Positions 29,423 to 39,300 of a DNA stretch of 64,000 nt are shown here, piece by piece. Position 1 is the stretch's first letter; each line of letters opens with the position of its first letter. The stretch is taken from the NCBI RefSeq assembly GCF_001436095.1, contig NZ_AYYK01000022.1:40377-104376 (forward strand), in the 5' to 3' direction. Position numbers and translations under genes: made by a program. The notes under the pieces were generated by a model, which was not told where the DNA came from, made no database searches, and worked only from the letters and a program-made list of their open reading frames with translations. The stretch comes from Lapidilactobacillus dextrinicus DSM 20335 (GTDB taxonomy: Bacteria > Bacillota > Bacilli > Lactobacillales > Lactobacillaceae).

Positions 29423-29605
29423 CAATTATCTAACCTACTTTCATGGAACATAACTATTCCTAGTTATTATAACAAACCTGTGCTTGAATTACATTGCCCA
29501 GTGTTAATTTTGACCAATCTAAAAATAATTATTTTAGATCGCTCATTAATGGTTAGATTCCTGAAAGTTTAACGATTATTAATTAACAATAACTAATTAA
29601 TTTAA

Positions 29606-30403
29606 TCAAGCCTCTGGGTGTTCTTCTAACCAACGACTAATATCATCAAAACTGAACCCCTTACGAACTAATGCTTGCTTAAACTTCTGCTTTTGCTTCA
29701 GATCACTCAAAGGTTGGTACCGCCGAACTAACTTTTCTGCGGTTACGTTTAAAATATCGCGTTCATCTTCTGGATCAACAGAAAAGTCCAACTGATCAAA
29801 AATCATTGTAATTTCATCACCAGTAAATCCTTTTTGTTGCAGGGTTTGACGAACTTTTTGTTGACGCACCCGTTGTGCCAATTTAGCCTGTCGCTGCCAA
29901 GTCTTTTGGGCTAACTTGGTTCCATTTTCTAGTGTTGTTTCCGTATCATATAACGTTAAAGCATCAGCGATTTCTGTAGGGCCCACGCCTTTTTGCTTTA
30001 ATTCCCGTTCAAGAACAATCCGGCCTTTTTCGTGTAAAATCATATTCGTTCGAACATAAGCCTTGGCATATTCAGCATCATCTAAATATTTCTGTTCAAT
30101 TAACTGGCCAATAATCGTTTCAATTGTCGCAGCTGCAATATCATGATCACGCAAATAAGTTTGCATTTCTTTAACAGTCCGCAATTGATAACTGAGATAG
30201 TTCAAGGCTAGTTCATGAGCTTGTGAATTGGCGTCAGCGACTAACAGCTTTTGCTTAAGTTCGTTATCAACCTCTTGACCCTTCATGAGACCAAATTGGA
30301 TTAAAACATCTTCGCTTACTGGCAAAGCATATTGCCCGTCAAGAAAAATATTATACCGGCCCGGACGCTTCTGGGCAGTTATTTTAGTGATTTTTGCGGT
30401 CAT
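29606..30403 (-). CDS. recX: RecX regulator of RecA
   Basis: 265 residues, the long Gram-positive form. Three-helix RecX repeats are seen: LALNYLSYQLRTVKEMQTYLRDHDI..., EYAKAYVRTNMILHEKGRIVLERELKQKGV and the C-terminal KQKFKQALVRKGFSFDDISRWLEEH. It binds RecA filaments and caps their growth. The start ATG 30403 has GGAGGTG ahead. Divergent from the RlmD-type methyltransferase, as commonly seen in lactobacilli. Confidence 0.95.
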   Translation of the reverse strand: MTAKITKITAQKRPGRYNIFLDGQYALPVSEDVLIQFGLMKGQEVDNELKQKLLVADANSQAHELALNYLSYQLRTVKEMQTYLRDHDIAAATIETIIGQLIEQKYLDDAEYAKAYVRTNMILHEKGRIVLERELKQKGVGPTEIADALTLYDTETTLENGTKLAQKTWQRQAKLAQRVRQQKVRQTLQQKGFTGDEITMIFDQLDFSVDPEDERDILNVTAEKLVRRYQPLSDLKQKQKFKQALVRKGFSFDDISRWLEEHPEA

Positions 30404-30497
30404 CAAGCACCTCCAGCATCGCTTTACTTTGTAAAATCATTTATACTAAAACTAATATCATCATTTTAACATGAGAATGATAAAAAAGAGGTTAACC

Positions 30498-31880
30498 ATG
30501 AAACAACAAAATAATGTTGTCGTAACAATCGGACAACGCTTCCCCATAACGGCTCATAAAATTGGGATTAACGGCGAAGGCATTGGCTACTTTCAACACA
30601 AAGTAACTTTTGTTCCAGGCTTGCTTCCTGAAGAAGTAGCCGTTGTTGAAGCAACTCAGGTCACTGATCGTTATATCCGCGCAAAAATTCATAAGTTGCG
30701 CAAAAAATCACCACAACGCGCTAGAGAAGTTCCCGAAATTGCTGCCAAAGTTGGTGGCTTAGAATTTGCTCATATTGACTATCCTGAACAGCTGGTTTAT
30801 AAGAACGATTTAATTAAACAAGCTCTAGAGAAGTTTAAGCCCCGCGGTTATGAGCATTATCAAATTCTTCCGCCAATTGGTGCAGATAATCCTTGGCATT
30901 ATCGTAATAAGGCTCAATTCCCGATTGAACAATTAGCTGATGGTACTTTAATTAGTGGTCTTTATCAAGCCAATTCCCAGACCTTAGTCGATCTGCCAGA
31001 AATGCCTACGCAAAGTGAATTAACATTGAGTGTTGTTCGACGTTTATTACCAATCTTAACAGAATTACAAATACCTATTTATGATGCTAAAACAAACGCT
31101 GGTATTATTAAAGCAGTCGCTGTTCGAGAGTCACAATTACATCATCAGGCTCAACTAACTTTCATTACTAATTCCAAGAAGATGCCCCATAAGCAACCGT
31201 TGTTGACTTTAATTGCAGAAAAAATTCCAGAAGTTACTGGCATTTTTCAAAATCTAAATCAAACTAAGCAAGGTTTATTCTGGGGCGAAGAAACTTGGAA
31301 ACTAAGCGGTGATGATTATCTCGAAGAACAATTAGGCGATTTAAAATTCTTATTATCACCACGTGCTTTCTTACAACTCAACTTAGCTCAAACAGAAAAA
31401 TTATACCAAGTCGTCGCTAAATTCTTAGATCCAAAACCTGATGATCAATTACTCGATGCCTATGCTGGTGTTGGTACAATTGGCTTAAGTATGGCTAATA
31501 AAGTGCAATCGGTCGTTGGCATTGAAGAAATTCCCGGTGCTGTAGCTGATGCACGTCAAAATGCTAAGCACAATCAGATCACCAATGCGGTTTACTACAC
31601 TGGTAAAGTTGAAAATAAATTACCTAAATTACAAGCTGAAGGACAATATTTCTCTGCTGTTGTGGTTGACCCACCACGAGTTGGTCTAGCAGACAGTTTA
31701 ATTCAAACCTTACTATCCGCAATGCCAGAAAAAATAGTCTACGTTTCTTGTAATGAATCGACTTTGGCTCGTGATTTAGTTAAACTAACTAAGGCTTATC
31801 GCGTTTCCAAAATTCAAATGGTCGACATGTTCCCAGAAACAGCCCGTGTTGAAGCAGTAGTACAATTAATTAGACGTTAA
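30498..31880 (+). CDS. rlmD: 23S rRNA (uracil-5-)-methyltransferase, RlmD/RlmCD type
   Basis: 460 residues. N-terminal TRAM-like OB domain (VVVTIGQRFPITAHKIGINGEGIGYF..., 8-60), then a SAM-dependent Rossmann domain with DAYAGVGTIGLSMA, VVVDPPRVGL and the catalytic cysteine in KIVYVSCNESTLARDL, with general base Glu in PETARVEAVVQL. In Gram-positives a single RlmCD modifies U747 and U1939. No CxxxxxxxxC cluster is seen after the TRAM domain, as in other Firmicutes homologues. Start ATG 30498 behind AGAGG; the nine codons upstream in frame are not needed. Confidence 0.93.
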   Translation: MKQQNNVVVTIGQRFPITAHKIGINGEGIGYFQHKVTFVPGLLPEEVAVVEATQVTDRYIRAKIHKLRKKSPQRAREVPEIAAKVGGLEFAHIDYPEQLVYKNDLIKQALEKFKPRGYEHYQILPPIGADNPWHYRNKAQFPIEQLADGTLISGLYQANSQTLVDLPEMPTQSELTLSVVRRLLPILTELQIPIYDAKTNAGIIKAVAVRESQLHHQAQLTFITNSKKMPHKQPLLTLIAEKIPEVTGIFQNLNQTKQGLFWGEETWKLSGDDYLEEQLGDLKFLLSPRAFLQLNLAQTEKLYQVVAKFLDPKPDDQLLDAYAGVGTIGLSMANKVQSVVGIEEIPGAVADARQNAKHNQITNAVYYTGKVENKLPKLQAEGQYFSAVVVDPPRVGLADSLIQTLLSAMPEKIVYVSCNESTLARDLVKLTKAYRVSKIQMVDMFPETARVEAVVQLIRR

Positions 31881-31903
31881 AAATTATCTTGGGGGAAATT
31901 TAG

Positions 31904-32707
31904 ATGAATGATTATTTAACACGACCACAAATCAAAAAAAGAGCTCGTGAAACGATGAAGGGGCATTTTGGCACTGCTTTTTCTTTAAACTGGTTACCTG
32001 TAATTGGCACTATTTTAATTGGTTTATTGATTGCTGGTTTATTTGCCGGTTTGACTTATGCAATTTCTACATCGGAGGCCTTTCGCAACTCGATTACGAC
32101 GGCAATGAATTCTGCAACTGAAGCTGGTCAAAATGGTGGCGCTGCTGGTGGTAACGGTGGTGTTAGCCCCTTTACTTCTTTTGGTGGTAGCTTAATCGGA
32201 ACAATTCTCAGCTCTGGAATTGGTTTTGCTTCTCTAGAATGGTTGCGTCTAAAAGATCATCAAGTTTTAGAACATCCATTCAAGAAGGCTTTCCAAGGTT
32301 TTAAGTTTGAATATTTATTAGGGATTGTTGTCCTTTATATTCTAACTTCAATCGCCGGGATTGTTGGCTTGATGTTATTCGTTATCCCAGCAATTCTCTT
32401 CTCTTATGCTTTTAAGATCATCTATTTATTATATTATGATGTAGGCGACAAATATGGCTATTTGGAATTGCTTAAACTCAGTTGGAAATTAATGCGTGGT
32501 CATAAGTTTGATCTATTTATCTTCCAGTTAAGTTTCTTCTGGTGGTATCTCGGTGTTATTTTGACGTTTGGTTTGTTGTCAATTTACTTCACACCTTACT
32601 ATAATTTAGCCTTTGCTGCCTTTTATGATAATATTTACCAAAATAGCGAATTGGCACAAGAAAATATTACCAATGCTGACAATTCAACTGACAACCTTGA
32701 TTACTAA
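31904..32707 (+). CDS. DUF975 family membrane protein
   Basis: 267 residues, about five membrane helices. The N-terminus TRPQIKKRARETMKGHFGTAF is the family hallmark (R-x-x-x-K-x-x-A-K/R-x-x-L/M-K-G-x-x), followed by helices near 27-50, a Gly/Asn-rich extracellular loop (72-100), and helices near 150-180 and 205-235 with FELxxFFWWYLGVILTFGLLSIYFTPY. Function unknown; DUF975 proteins are common in Gram-positives. Start behind GGGGGAA. Confidence 0.87.
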   Translation: MNDYLTRPQIKKRARETMKGHFGTAFSLNWLPVIGTILIGLLIAGLFAGLTYAISTSEAFRNSITTAMNSATEAGQNGGAAGGNGGVSPFTSFGGSLIGTILSSGIGFASLEWLRLKDHQVLEHPFKKAFQGFKFEYLLGIVVLYILTSIAGIVGLMLFVIPAILFSYAFKIIYLLYYDVGDKYGYLELLKLSWKLMRGHKFDLFIFQLSFFWWYLGVILTFGLLSIYFTPYYNLAFAAFYDNIYQNSELAQENITNADNSTDNLDY

Positions 32708-32728
32708 TTAAATTATGGAGGAAAAATA

Positions 32729-33208
32729 ATGCACTTTTATTTTGCAAATGGTTTATTCTCACAAGCCGACTATAATTTTAACGCTCAATTAGTTGCTAAA
32801 ATTCGCGCATTGTCAGCTAAAATTGACGTTTATCTCCCTCAAGAAAATGAAACGATCAATGATAAACAAGCTTATGCCGATTCTAAAATGATCGCGCAAG
32901 CTGATACTGATGAAGTTTTGCGTAGTGATTTAATGATTGCTATTTTAGACGGTCCTGTTATCGATGCGGGCGTTGCTAGTGAAATTGGTGTAGCTTACGC
33001 TAAAAACATTCCTATCTTTGGTTTATACACAGACTCTCGTCAACAAGGCTTTTCAAATCAAAAAAAATTAGCCGCACTCGCTGAAATATGTGAGAATCAA
33101 TTCCACTATTTAAATCTATACACAACTGGTTTAATTAAGTTAAACGGGACGATTTATAATAATGAAGCTGATCTCTTAGCCGGTATTCAACAATTTGTTA
33201 ATCAATAA
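32729..33208 (+). CDS. Nucleoside 2-deoxyribosyltransferase
   Basis: 159 residues. Transfers 2-deoxyribose between bases in the purine/pyrimidine salvage of lactobacilli. Motifs: MHFYFANGLFSQAD at the start (substrate loop), SDLMIAILDGPVIDAGVASEIGVAYA with the catalytic Glu in SEIG, and the C-terminal YNNEADLLAGIQQF. The ATG follows GGAGG. It forms a plus-strand group with the two genes before it and ends at a strong terminator. Whether it is type I (purine) or type II cannot be decided here. Confidence 0.9.
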   Translation: MHFYFANGLFSQADYNFNAQLVAKIRALSAKIDVYLPQENETINDKQAYADSKMIAQADTDEVLRSDLMIAILDGPVIDAGVASEIGVAYAKNIPIFGLYTDSRQQGFSNQKKLAALAEICENQFHYLNLYTTGLIKLNGTIYNNEADLLAGIQQFVNQ

Positions 33209-33230
33209 AACTATTCTTTATCAATGATAA

Positions 33231-33277
33231 AGAAGCCCTGAGTATTCCAAATCCGGATACTCAGGGCTTCTTTTTTT
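33231..33277 (+). terminator. Intrinsic terminator after the deoxyribosyltransferase
   Basis: GAAGCCCTGAGTAT paired with complement across a short AAAT loop, then T7. Confidence 0.92.
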
Positions 33278-33341
33278 AGTTTATAGAAAAACACCCTATC
33301 TTATTTGTGTTACGTCAAATTCAAAGTGTTATTATTACTGC

Positions 33342-33362
33342 CGTGGGGTTAATAATGCCACG
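33342..33362. repeat. Short inverted repeat upstream of the P-type ATPase gene
   Basis: CGTGG, 11 bp, CCACG in the 230-bp stretch between terminator and ATPase. A second small palindrome, TTTACTGCGTAAA, follows about 12 bp later. Either could be a regulator site; no recognisable promoter pair was settled. Confidence 0.35.
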
Positions 33363-33508
33363 TTTAAGATAAATTTACTGCGTAAAACGGTCTTTATTGT
33401 TTCACTTTTACTGAGAATAGCTTACGATGAAATTAACCTTGATCGATAAAAAAGTAAATAAGCCGGAGAAATATGCAGTAATTTCGTAATTTTTTCAAGG
33501 GGAGATTA

Positions 33509-36289
33509 ATGATGGATAAACAAAAAAGAGGTCGCGACTATGCAACTGTAAATATTGACCAAGTTTATCAAGAACTGAACTCAGGCCAAACTGGACTTTC
33601 ATCAGAACAAGCCCACAACTTATTGGAAAAATTCGGGCTCAATACCATTCAAAAAACCAAACGAGAATCTCAATTCAAAGTTTTTATTAAAAACTTTGTT
33701 AGCCTAATGGCTATTTTGCTTTGGGTTAGTGGCTTTGTGGCCATTTTTGCTGGCACAACTGAATTAGGAATTGCAATTTGGTGTGTCAATATTATCAATG
33801 GTCTTTTTAGCTTTTATCAACAACATGCTGCTCAAAAGGCAACAGATTCATTATTAAAGATGCTGCCTTCTTACACGAAGGTTTTGCGCAACGGCAAGCC
33901 TCAACAGGTCGAGACTTCTCAGATAGTGCCGGGCGATGTCTTTACATTACAGGCTGGCGATTCTGTTCCTACCGATGCCCGAATTATTGAAGCAATATCA
34001 TTACAAGTCGATGAATCGGCATTAACTGGCGAATCTGTTCCTGAGTCAAAAAGTGCTACTTATAAAAAAGGCGACGGACAATTTGCTGAGAGTAATATCA
34101 TTTATGCTGGAACCAATGTGGGCAACGGTACTGCTACAGCAATTGCCGTTGCTACAGGTATGCATACAGAATTTGGTCGGATTGCCAAGTTAACTCACAG
34201 TCAAAAGAAAACCATTAGTCCTTTACAATTAGAACTAAACCGTTTGACAAAACAAATTTCTTTAATTGCTATTGCTATTGGCATTACTTTTTTCCTTGCC
34301 GCAATTTTCTTCGTTCATTATCCAGTCGCTAAGTCCTTTATTTTTGCCTTAGGAATGATTGTTGCCTTTATTCCTGAAGGCCTCTTGCCAACTGTCACGT
34401 TATCTTTAGCACGTGGTGTCCAGCGAATGGCTAAAAAACATGCCTTAGTTAAAGACTTAAATAGTATTGAGACCTTGGGTGAAACAACCGTCATTTGTTC
34501 CGATAAAACTGGAACGCTAACTCAAAATCAAATGACTATTGATCATGTTTGGTTACCTAGCAAAGAATATCAAGTTACTGGCAAAGGTTATTATAATAAC
34601 GGAAAAATACAAGTTAACCAGCAAGACATCGATTTAAAAAATGAACCTGATCTTAATTTATTAATCACTATTGCAGCTTTAGATAATGATACACAAGTTC
34701 AAGAAGTCGACGGTAAAGCTAAAATCTTGGGTACACCCACAGAAGCATCACTCATTATCTTGACCCAAAAGGCCGGACTGGATCCTGATGAACTTGCCAA
34801 AAACAGTCCACGCTTAAGAGAATTTCCTTTTGACTCCGATCGTAAACGGATGTCATCAATTCAAAAAATCGATGATCAAACCCAGCGCTTATGTTTGAAG
34901 GGCTCATTAAGCGATACTTTAAAACACTGTCCTTATATTTTAGACAATGGGCAAGTTCGCGACATGACTGATGACGACCGTGATAAAATTAGCGCCATTA
35001 ACAAGACTTATGCTGCTAAAGGTTTACGTTCAATGGCGATCGCTTATCGAGATTTTGCCAAGGTTATGACTAAGGACGAACTAGCCCAATTAGAAACTGA
35101 ACAGGCTGAACAAGAATTAGTTTTCGTTGGTTTAACTGCCATGTCTGACCCACCACGTGAAGAAGTCTTCGATGCAGTTAAGAAATGTCATGCTGCCAAT
35201 ATCAAAATCATCATGGTCACTGGTGATAGCACACTAACGGCGAAATCAGTTGCAACCCAAATTGGAATTGTTAGTGACCAAGCTCGCGTGGTTACCGGCA
35301 ATGAACTAGATCAAATGACTGACGAAGAATTAGGAGAGGCTCTTGCAGGTGAAATCATTTTTGCTCGAGTTGCACCAGAACAGAAATATAAAATTGTTTC
35401 TGCTCTACAAGCTCGTGGTGAAATTGTCGCCTCAACTGGTGATGGTGTTAATGATGCCCCTGCTCTTAAAAAAGCGGATATTGGCGTTGCCATGGGTAAA
35501 ATGGGGACGGACGTTGCCAAAGACGCTGCCGATATGATCTTAACCGATGATAACTTTGCGTCGATTGTCGCCGCAATTGAAGAAGGACGCGCAGTTTACA
35601 GTAATATTCAAAAATTCTTAATCTATATTTTAACTTCAAACGTTCCCGAAGCGATGCCTTCTATCCTCTTCTTATTCAGTCGTGGTTTGATTCCTTTACC
35701 TTTAACCGTGATGCAAATTTTAACGGTTGACTTGGGAACTGATTTAATCCCCGCAATTGGTTTAGGCTCTGAGCAATCCGAACCAGGTATCATGAATCAA
35801 CCACCACGGCGCCGGGATGCTCACTTATTAAATAAAGGTGTGATTTGGAAGGCCTTTGCTTGGTATGGCTTAATTGCTTCAGCAATTTCTACTTTTGCTT
35901 ATTTCTTTACGAATATGCAAAATGGTTGGCCAGAAGTTGCACTGGCTAGCAGTGGTTATAATTATCATGAAGCCACTACTATGACTTTGGCCGCAATTAT
36001 CTTTACCCAAATAGCTGCTGTTATGAATTGCCGCACACAAAAAGCATCAGTTTTCAAAGCCGGAATTTTTTCAAATCGTTTAATTTGGGTTGGTATGGTT
36101 TTTGAAATTTGTTTATTAGCCGTACTTGTTTATACGCCGTTCTTCCAGGGATTATTTAATACAGCCCCACTTAATTTGCGGGACTGGTTATTCCTAATTT
36201 GTATTCCGATTCCACTTTTCCTAATTGAAGAGTTACGCAAATATGTTGCCAGAAGAATAGCGGCCAAACAAAAAGTCTCAGTAAATTAA
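33509..36289 (+). CDS. P-type cation ATPase, Na,K-ATPase-like (P2C-like)
   Basis: 926 residues, about ten membrane helices. P-domain DKTGT (332-336), actuator TGES (173-176), hinge GDGVNDAPALKKADIGVAMG near 650, and helix-4 PEGLL (289-293). Helix 5/6 reads LTSNVPEAMPSILF and LTVDLGTDLIPAIGL followed by SEQSEPGIMNQPPRR, which matches the Na,K-ATPase alpha pattern (SNIPE, DLGTDMVPAISLAYE) rather than SERCA (NLVTDGLPA). The cation cannot be set; Na+ or K+ is an inference from these helix residues. ATG 33509 and 33512 are both possible; GGGGAG spacing favours the second. Monocistronic. Confidence 0.93.
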   Translation: MMDKQKRGRDYATVNIDQVYQELNSGQTGLSSEQAHNLLEKFGLNTIQKTKRESQFKVFIKNFVSLMAILLWVSGFVAIFAGTTELGIAIWCVNIINGLFSFYQQHAAQKATDSLLKMLPSYTKVLRNGKPQQVETSQIVPGDVFTLQAGDSVPTDARIIEAISLQVDESALTGESVPESKSATYKKGDGQFAESNIIYAGTNVGNGTATAIAVATGMHTEFGRIAKLTHSQKKTISPLQLELNRLTKQISLIAIAIGITFFLAAIFFVHYPVAKSFIFALGMIVAFIPEGLLPTVTLSLARGVQRMAKKHALVKDLNSIETLGETTVICSDKTGTLTQNQMTIDHVWLPSKEYQVTGKGYYNNGKIQVNQQDIDLKNEPDLNLLITIAALDNDTQVQEVDGKAKILGTPTEASLIILTQKAGLDPDELAKNSPRLREFPFDSDRKRMSSIQKIDDQTQRLCLKGSLSDTLKHCPYILDNGQVRDMTDDDRDKISAINKTYAAKGLRSMAIAYRDFAKVMTKDELAQLETEQAEQELVFVGLTAMSDPPREEVFDAVKKCHAANIKIIMVTGDSTLTAKSVATQIGIVSDQARVVTGNELDQMTDEELGEALAGEIIFARVAPEQKYKIVSALQARGEIVASTGDGVNDAPALKKADIGVAMGKMGTDVAKDAADMILTDDNFASIVAAIEEGRAVYSNIQKFLIYILTSNVPEAMPSILFLFSRGLIPLPLTVMQILTVDLGTDLIPAIGLGSEQSEPGIMNQPPRRRDAHLLNKGVIWKAFAWYGLIASAISTFAYFFTNMQNGWPEVALASSGYNYHEATTMTLAAIIFTQIAAVMNCRTQKASVFKAGIFSNRLIWVGMVFEICLLAVLVYTPFFQGLFNTAPLNLRDWLFLICIPIPLFLIEELRKYVARRIAAKQKVSVN

Positions 36290-36297
36290 TTTAAAAT

Positions 36298-36334
36298 AAA
36301 AAACGTAGCGGATGATTGTCCGCTACGTTTTTTT
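36298..36334. terminator. Bidirectional terminator between ATPase and activase genes
   Basis: AACGTAGCGGA/TCCGCTACGTT with six-base loop, flanked by A-run and T7. Its right edge touches the activase stop codon. Confidence 0.92.
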
Positions 36335-39300
36335 ATTCTGCTAGTGCTGTTATTTTTTGAGACTGTGCTTGCTTGGCTAAATTCTTGTTGGCTGTTGCTA
36401 ACATTAAGCGAATCCGATTTAATTGATTAACTACCGAAGTGCCGGGATCGTAATCGATTGGTGAAATATTTGCACCTGGAAATTGACGACGTAATTCTTT
36501 AACCATACCTTTACCAACAATGTGATTAGGCAAGCAGCCAAACGGTTGCATACAGATAATATTAGGTACATCACTCTTCAATAACTCAATCATTTCGCCA
36601 GTTAAGAACCAACCTTCACCAGTTTGGTTACCAAGTGATAGGACTTTGCTGGCATCATCAGCTAAGTCGGCAATGGCAGCAATACCTGTGAACCGTTTAG
36701 ATTCAGTTAAGGCTTTTTGCATAGGTTTTTCACACCATTTAATAACTTGCATACCTAATTCAGCAATCCACTTAGCTTTAACTGAAGCACCTAGCGCATC
36801 GTGTTTGTAAATCTGATTAAAGAAAGAATAATTCATAAAACCAGCGATATCAGGAACGACTGCTTCCGCTCCTTCTGACTCCAATAAACGAACAACATCG
36901 TTATTGGCAATTGGCGAGTACTTAACTAGTATCTCGCCTACCACACCAACCCGTGGCTTAACGACATCACGTAATGGTACTGTATCAAAGTCTTTGACGA
37001 TTTGTGGCACATTCTTTTTAAATTCATGGAAACTACCATTTTCAACATTTCGACGAACAAGTTTGAGCCAATTCTCATGCATTTGATCAACTTTACCAGG
37101 CTCAACTTCATAAGGTCGCGTACGATAAACCACGCGCTCGAATAAATCACCGTACAAGAATGCAATTGCTACTCGTTTTAATAACGGCAAACTGAAATTA
37201 AAACCAGGCGTATCTTCAACACCTTGGTTACCCAACGATAATGATACAACTGGAATCTTTTCAAAACCGGCATCTTTTAAAGCTTTACGAATCAAAGGAA
37301 TATAATTGGTAGCTCGACAACCGCCACCAGTTTGCGTCATCATCACCGCTGTTTTGGTTAGATCATATTGACCGGACTGCAATGCTTCAATCATCTGGCC
37401 AATCGAAATAATGGCAGGGTAACAAGCATCATTATTAACGAATTGTTGGCCTACATCAACGGCTTTACGGTCTTTCATTGGTAAATTGACAACATTGTAA
37501 CCTGATGCTTGTAGTGCCACATCGACTAAACCGTGTTGATGAATCGGTGACATCATCGGTAACAATAACGTATAGCCTTGTGTTTGCATATCTTTCGTAT
37601 AGGTAACAGGTTGAGGATCATCATGCAATTTCTCTGGTTCAATCTGACGATTATGACGTTCCAAAACTGCAGCTTTAAGTGAGCGAAGTCGAATACGAAC
37701 AGCTCCCATATTCGTTCCCTCGTCAATTTTCAATGCTGTGTAGAGACGATTATATTGACTCATAATCTCTTCAACTTGATCCGTATCAATGGCATCTAAG
37801 CCACAACCAAAGGAGTTTAACTGTACAAATTCTAACTGTGGTGTTTTAGCCGCAACACGTGCAGCCGCATAGAGCCGAGAATGGTAAACCCATTGGTTAA
37901 CAACGCGCAAGCCTTTGACATTACCTAAATGAGCAATTGAATCTTCTGTCAACACATGGAAACCTTCTGCTGTCATCAACTGCGAAATACCGTGGTTTAC
38001 TTCAGGATCTAAATGATAAGGGCGTCCTGCTAAAACAATGCCATGTTCGCCACGCTCCCGTAATAAACGTAATGTATCTTCACCACGATTACGAATCTTT
38101 AATTTGAATTTCTCAAGCTCTTGATAGCCAAGCTCCAATGCTTCCACAACTTCTGCTTTAGTCACGCCGTAGTCTTTAAAGCATTGATATAAATTCTCTG
38201 CCGTTGATTTATGGTCGGCTAGGTTTAAGTAAGGATTACGATAATCAACTTGCCCCGCACGAATTTCATCAACATTATTACGAATAACATCTGGATAAGA
38301 TTGAACGATCGGACAATTGAAATGATTTTGGGCATCTTTATTTTCATTAACTTCATAAACAACTGCAGGATAAAAGATCGTTGGGATGCCTTTTTCAATC
38401 AAAGCTTGAATATGACCATGCACTTGTTTAGCCGGATAACAAACAGTATCTGAAGGGATTGTTTCCATTCCCTTCTCGTATTGTTTCTGACTACCTTTAG
38501 ATGATAATTCTGCTCGAATACCTAATTTAGTAAAGAACGTTTGCCATAAAGGATAATTCTCGTACATATTTAAGACGCGTGGTAGTCCAATCACCCCACG
38601 TGGTGCTAACTTTTTACGTAAAGGGCGGTAACTAAAGAGTAATTTATATTTCTCTTGAACGAGATTAATCTTGCCATTTTCTTTGGGTAAGTGTTGGCGT
38701 AATCCGCGAGCCTCACCCTTCTCACAACGATTACCTGTTACAAAACGTCGACCATCATTGAAAATTGTAATCGTTAAAGGACAGTTATTTTCGCAACCAC
38801 CACAATGCATGTATTCTTTAGTAAAAGTTAACTGATCCATTTCTGCAACGTTCAACATCGTGGTGACGTCACCTTCATGATAATTAGCCTGGGCAATCAA
38901 AGCCGCACCATATGCGCCCATCAAGCCGGCAATATTGGGTCGAATAACTTCACAACCAGCAATTTTTTCAAAAGCACGCAAAACCGCTTCGTTATAAAAA
39001 GTCCCACCTTGACAAACAATATGCTGCCCCATATCTTCAGATCGCCGCATCTTAATTACTTTATAAAGCGCGTTTTTGATAATTGAAACGGATAAGCCTG
39101 CTGCAATATCACCAACTGTTGCGCCTTCTTTTTGAACTTGTTTCACCTTTGAATTCATAAAGACAGTACAACGCGAACCTAAATCTGAGGGATGCTTAGC
39201 TAACAACGCAGCTTGAGCAAAATCACGAATATCATAATTCAAGCCGCTAGCAAAGGTCTCTAAAAACGAACCACAGCCTGAAGAACAAGCTTCGTTCAAC

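Noticed and set aside
29517..29539. ATCTAAAA/TTTTAGAT palindrome between DUF402 gene and recX as terminator
   Set aside because: No T-run on either side and AT-only arms; probably chance in an AT-rich gap.
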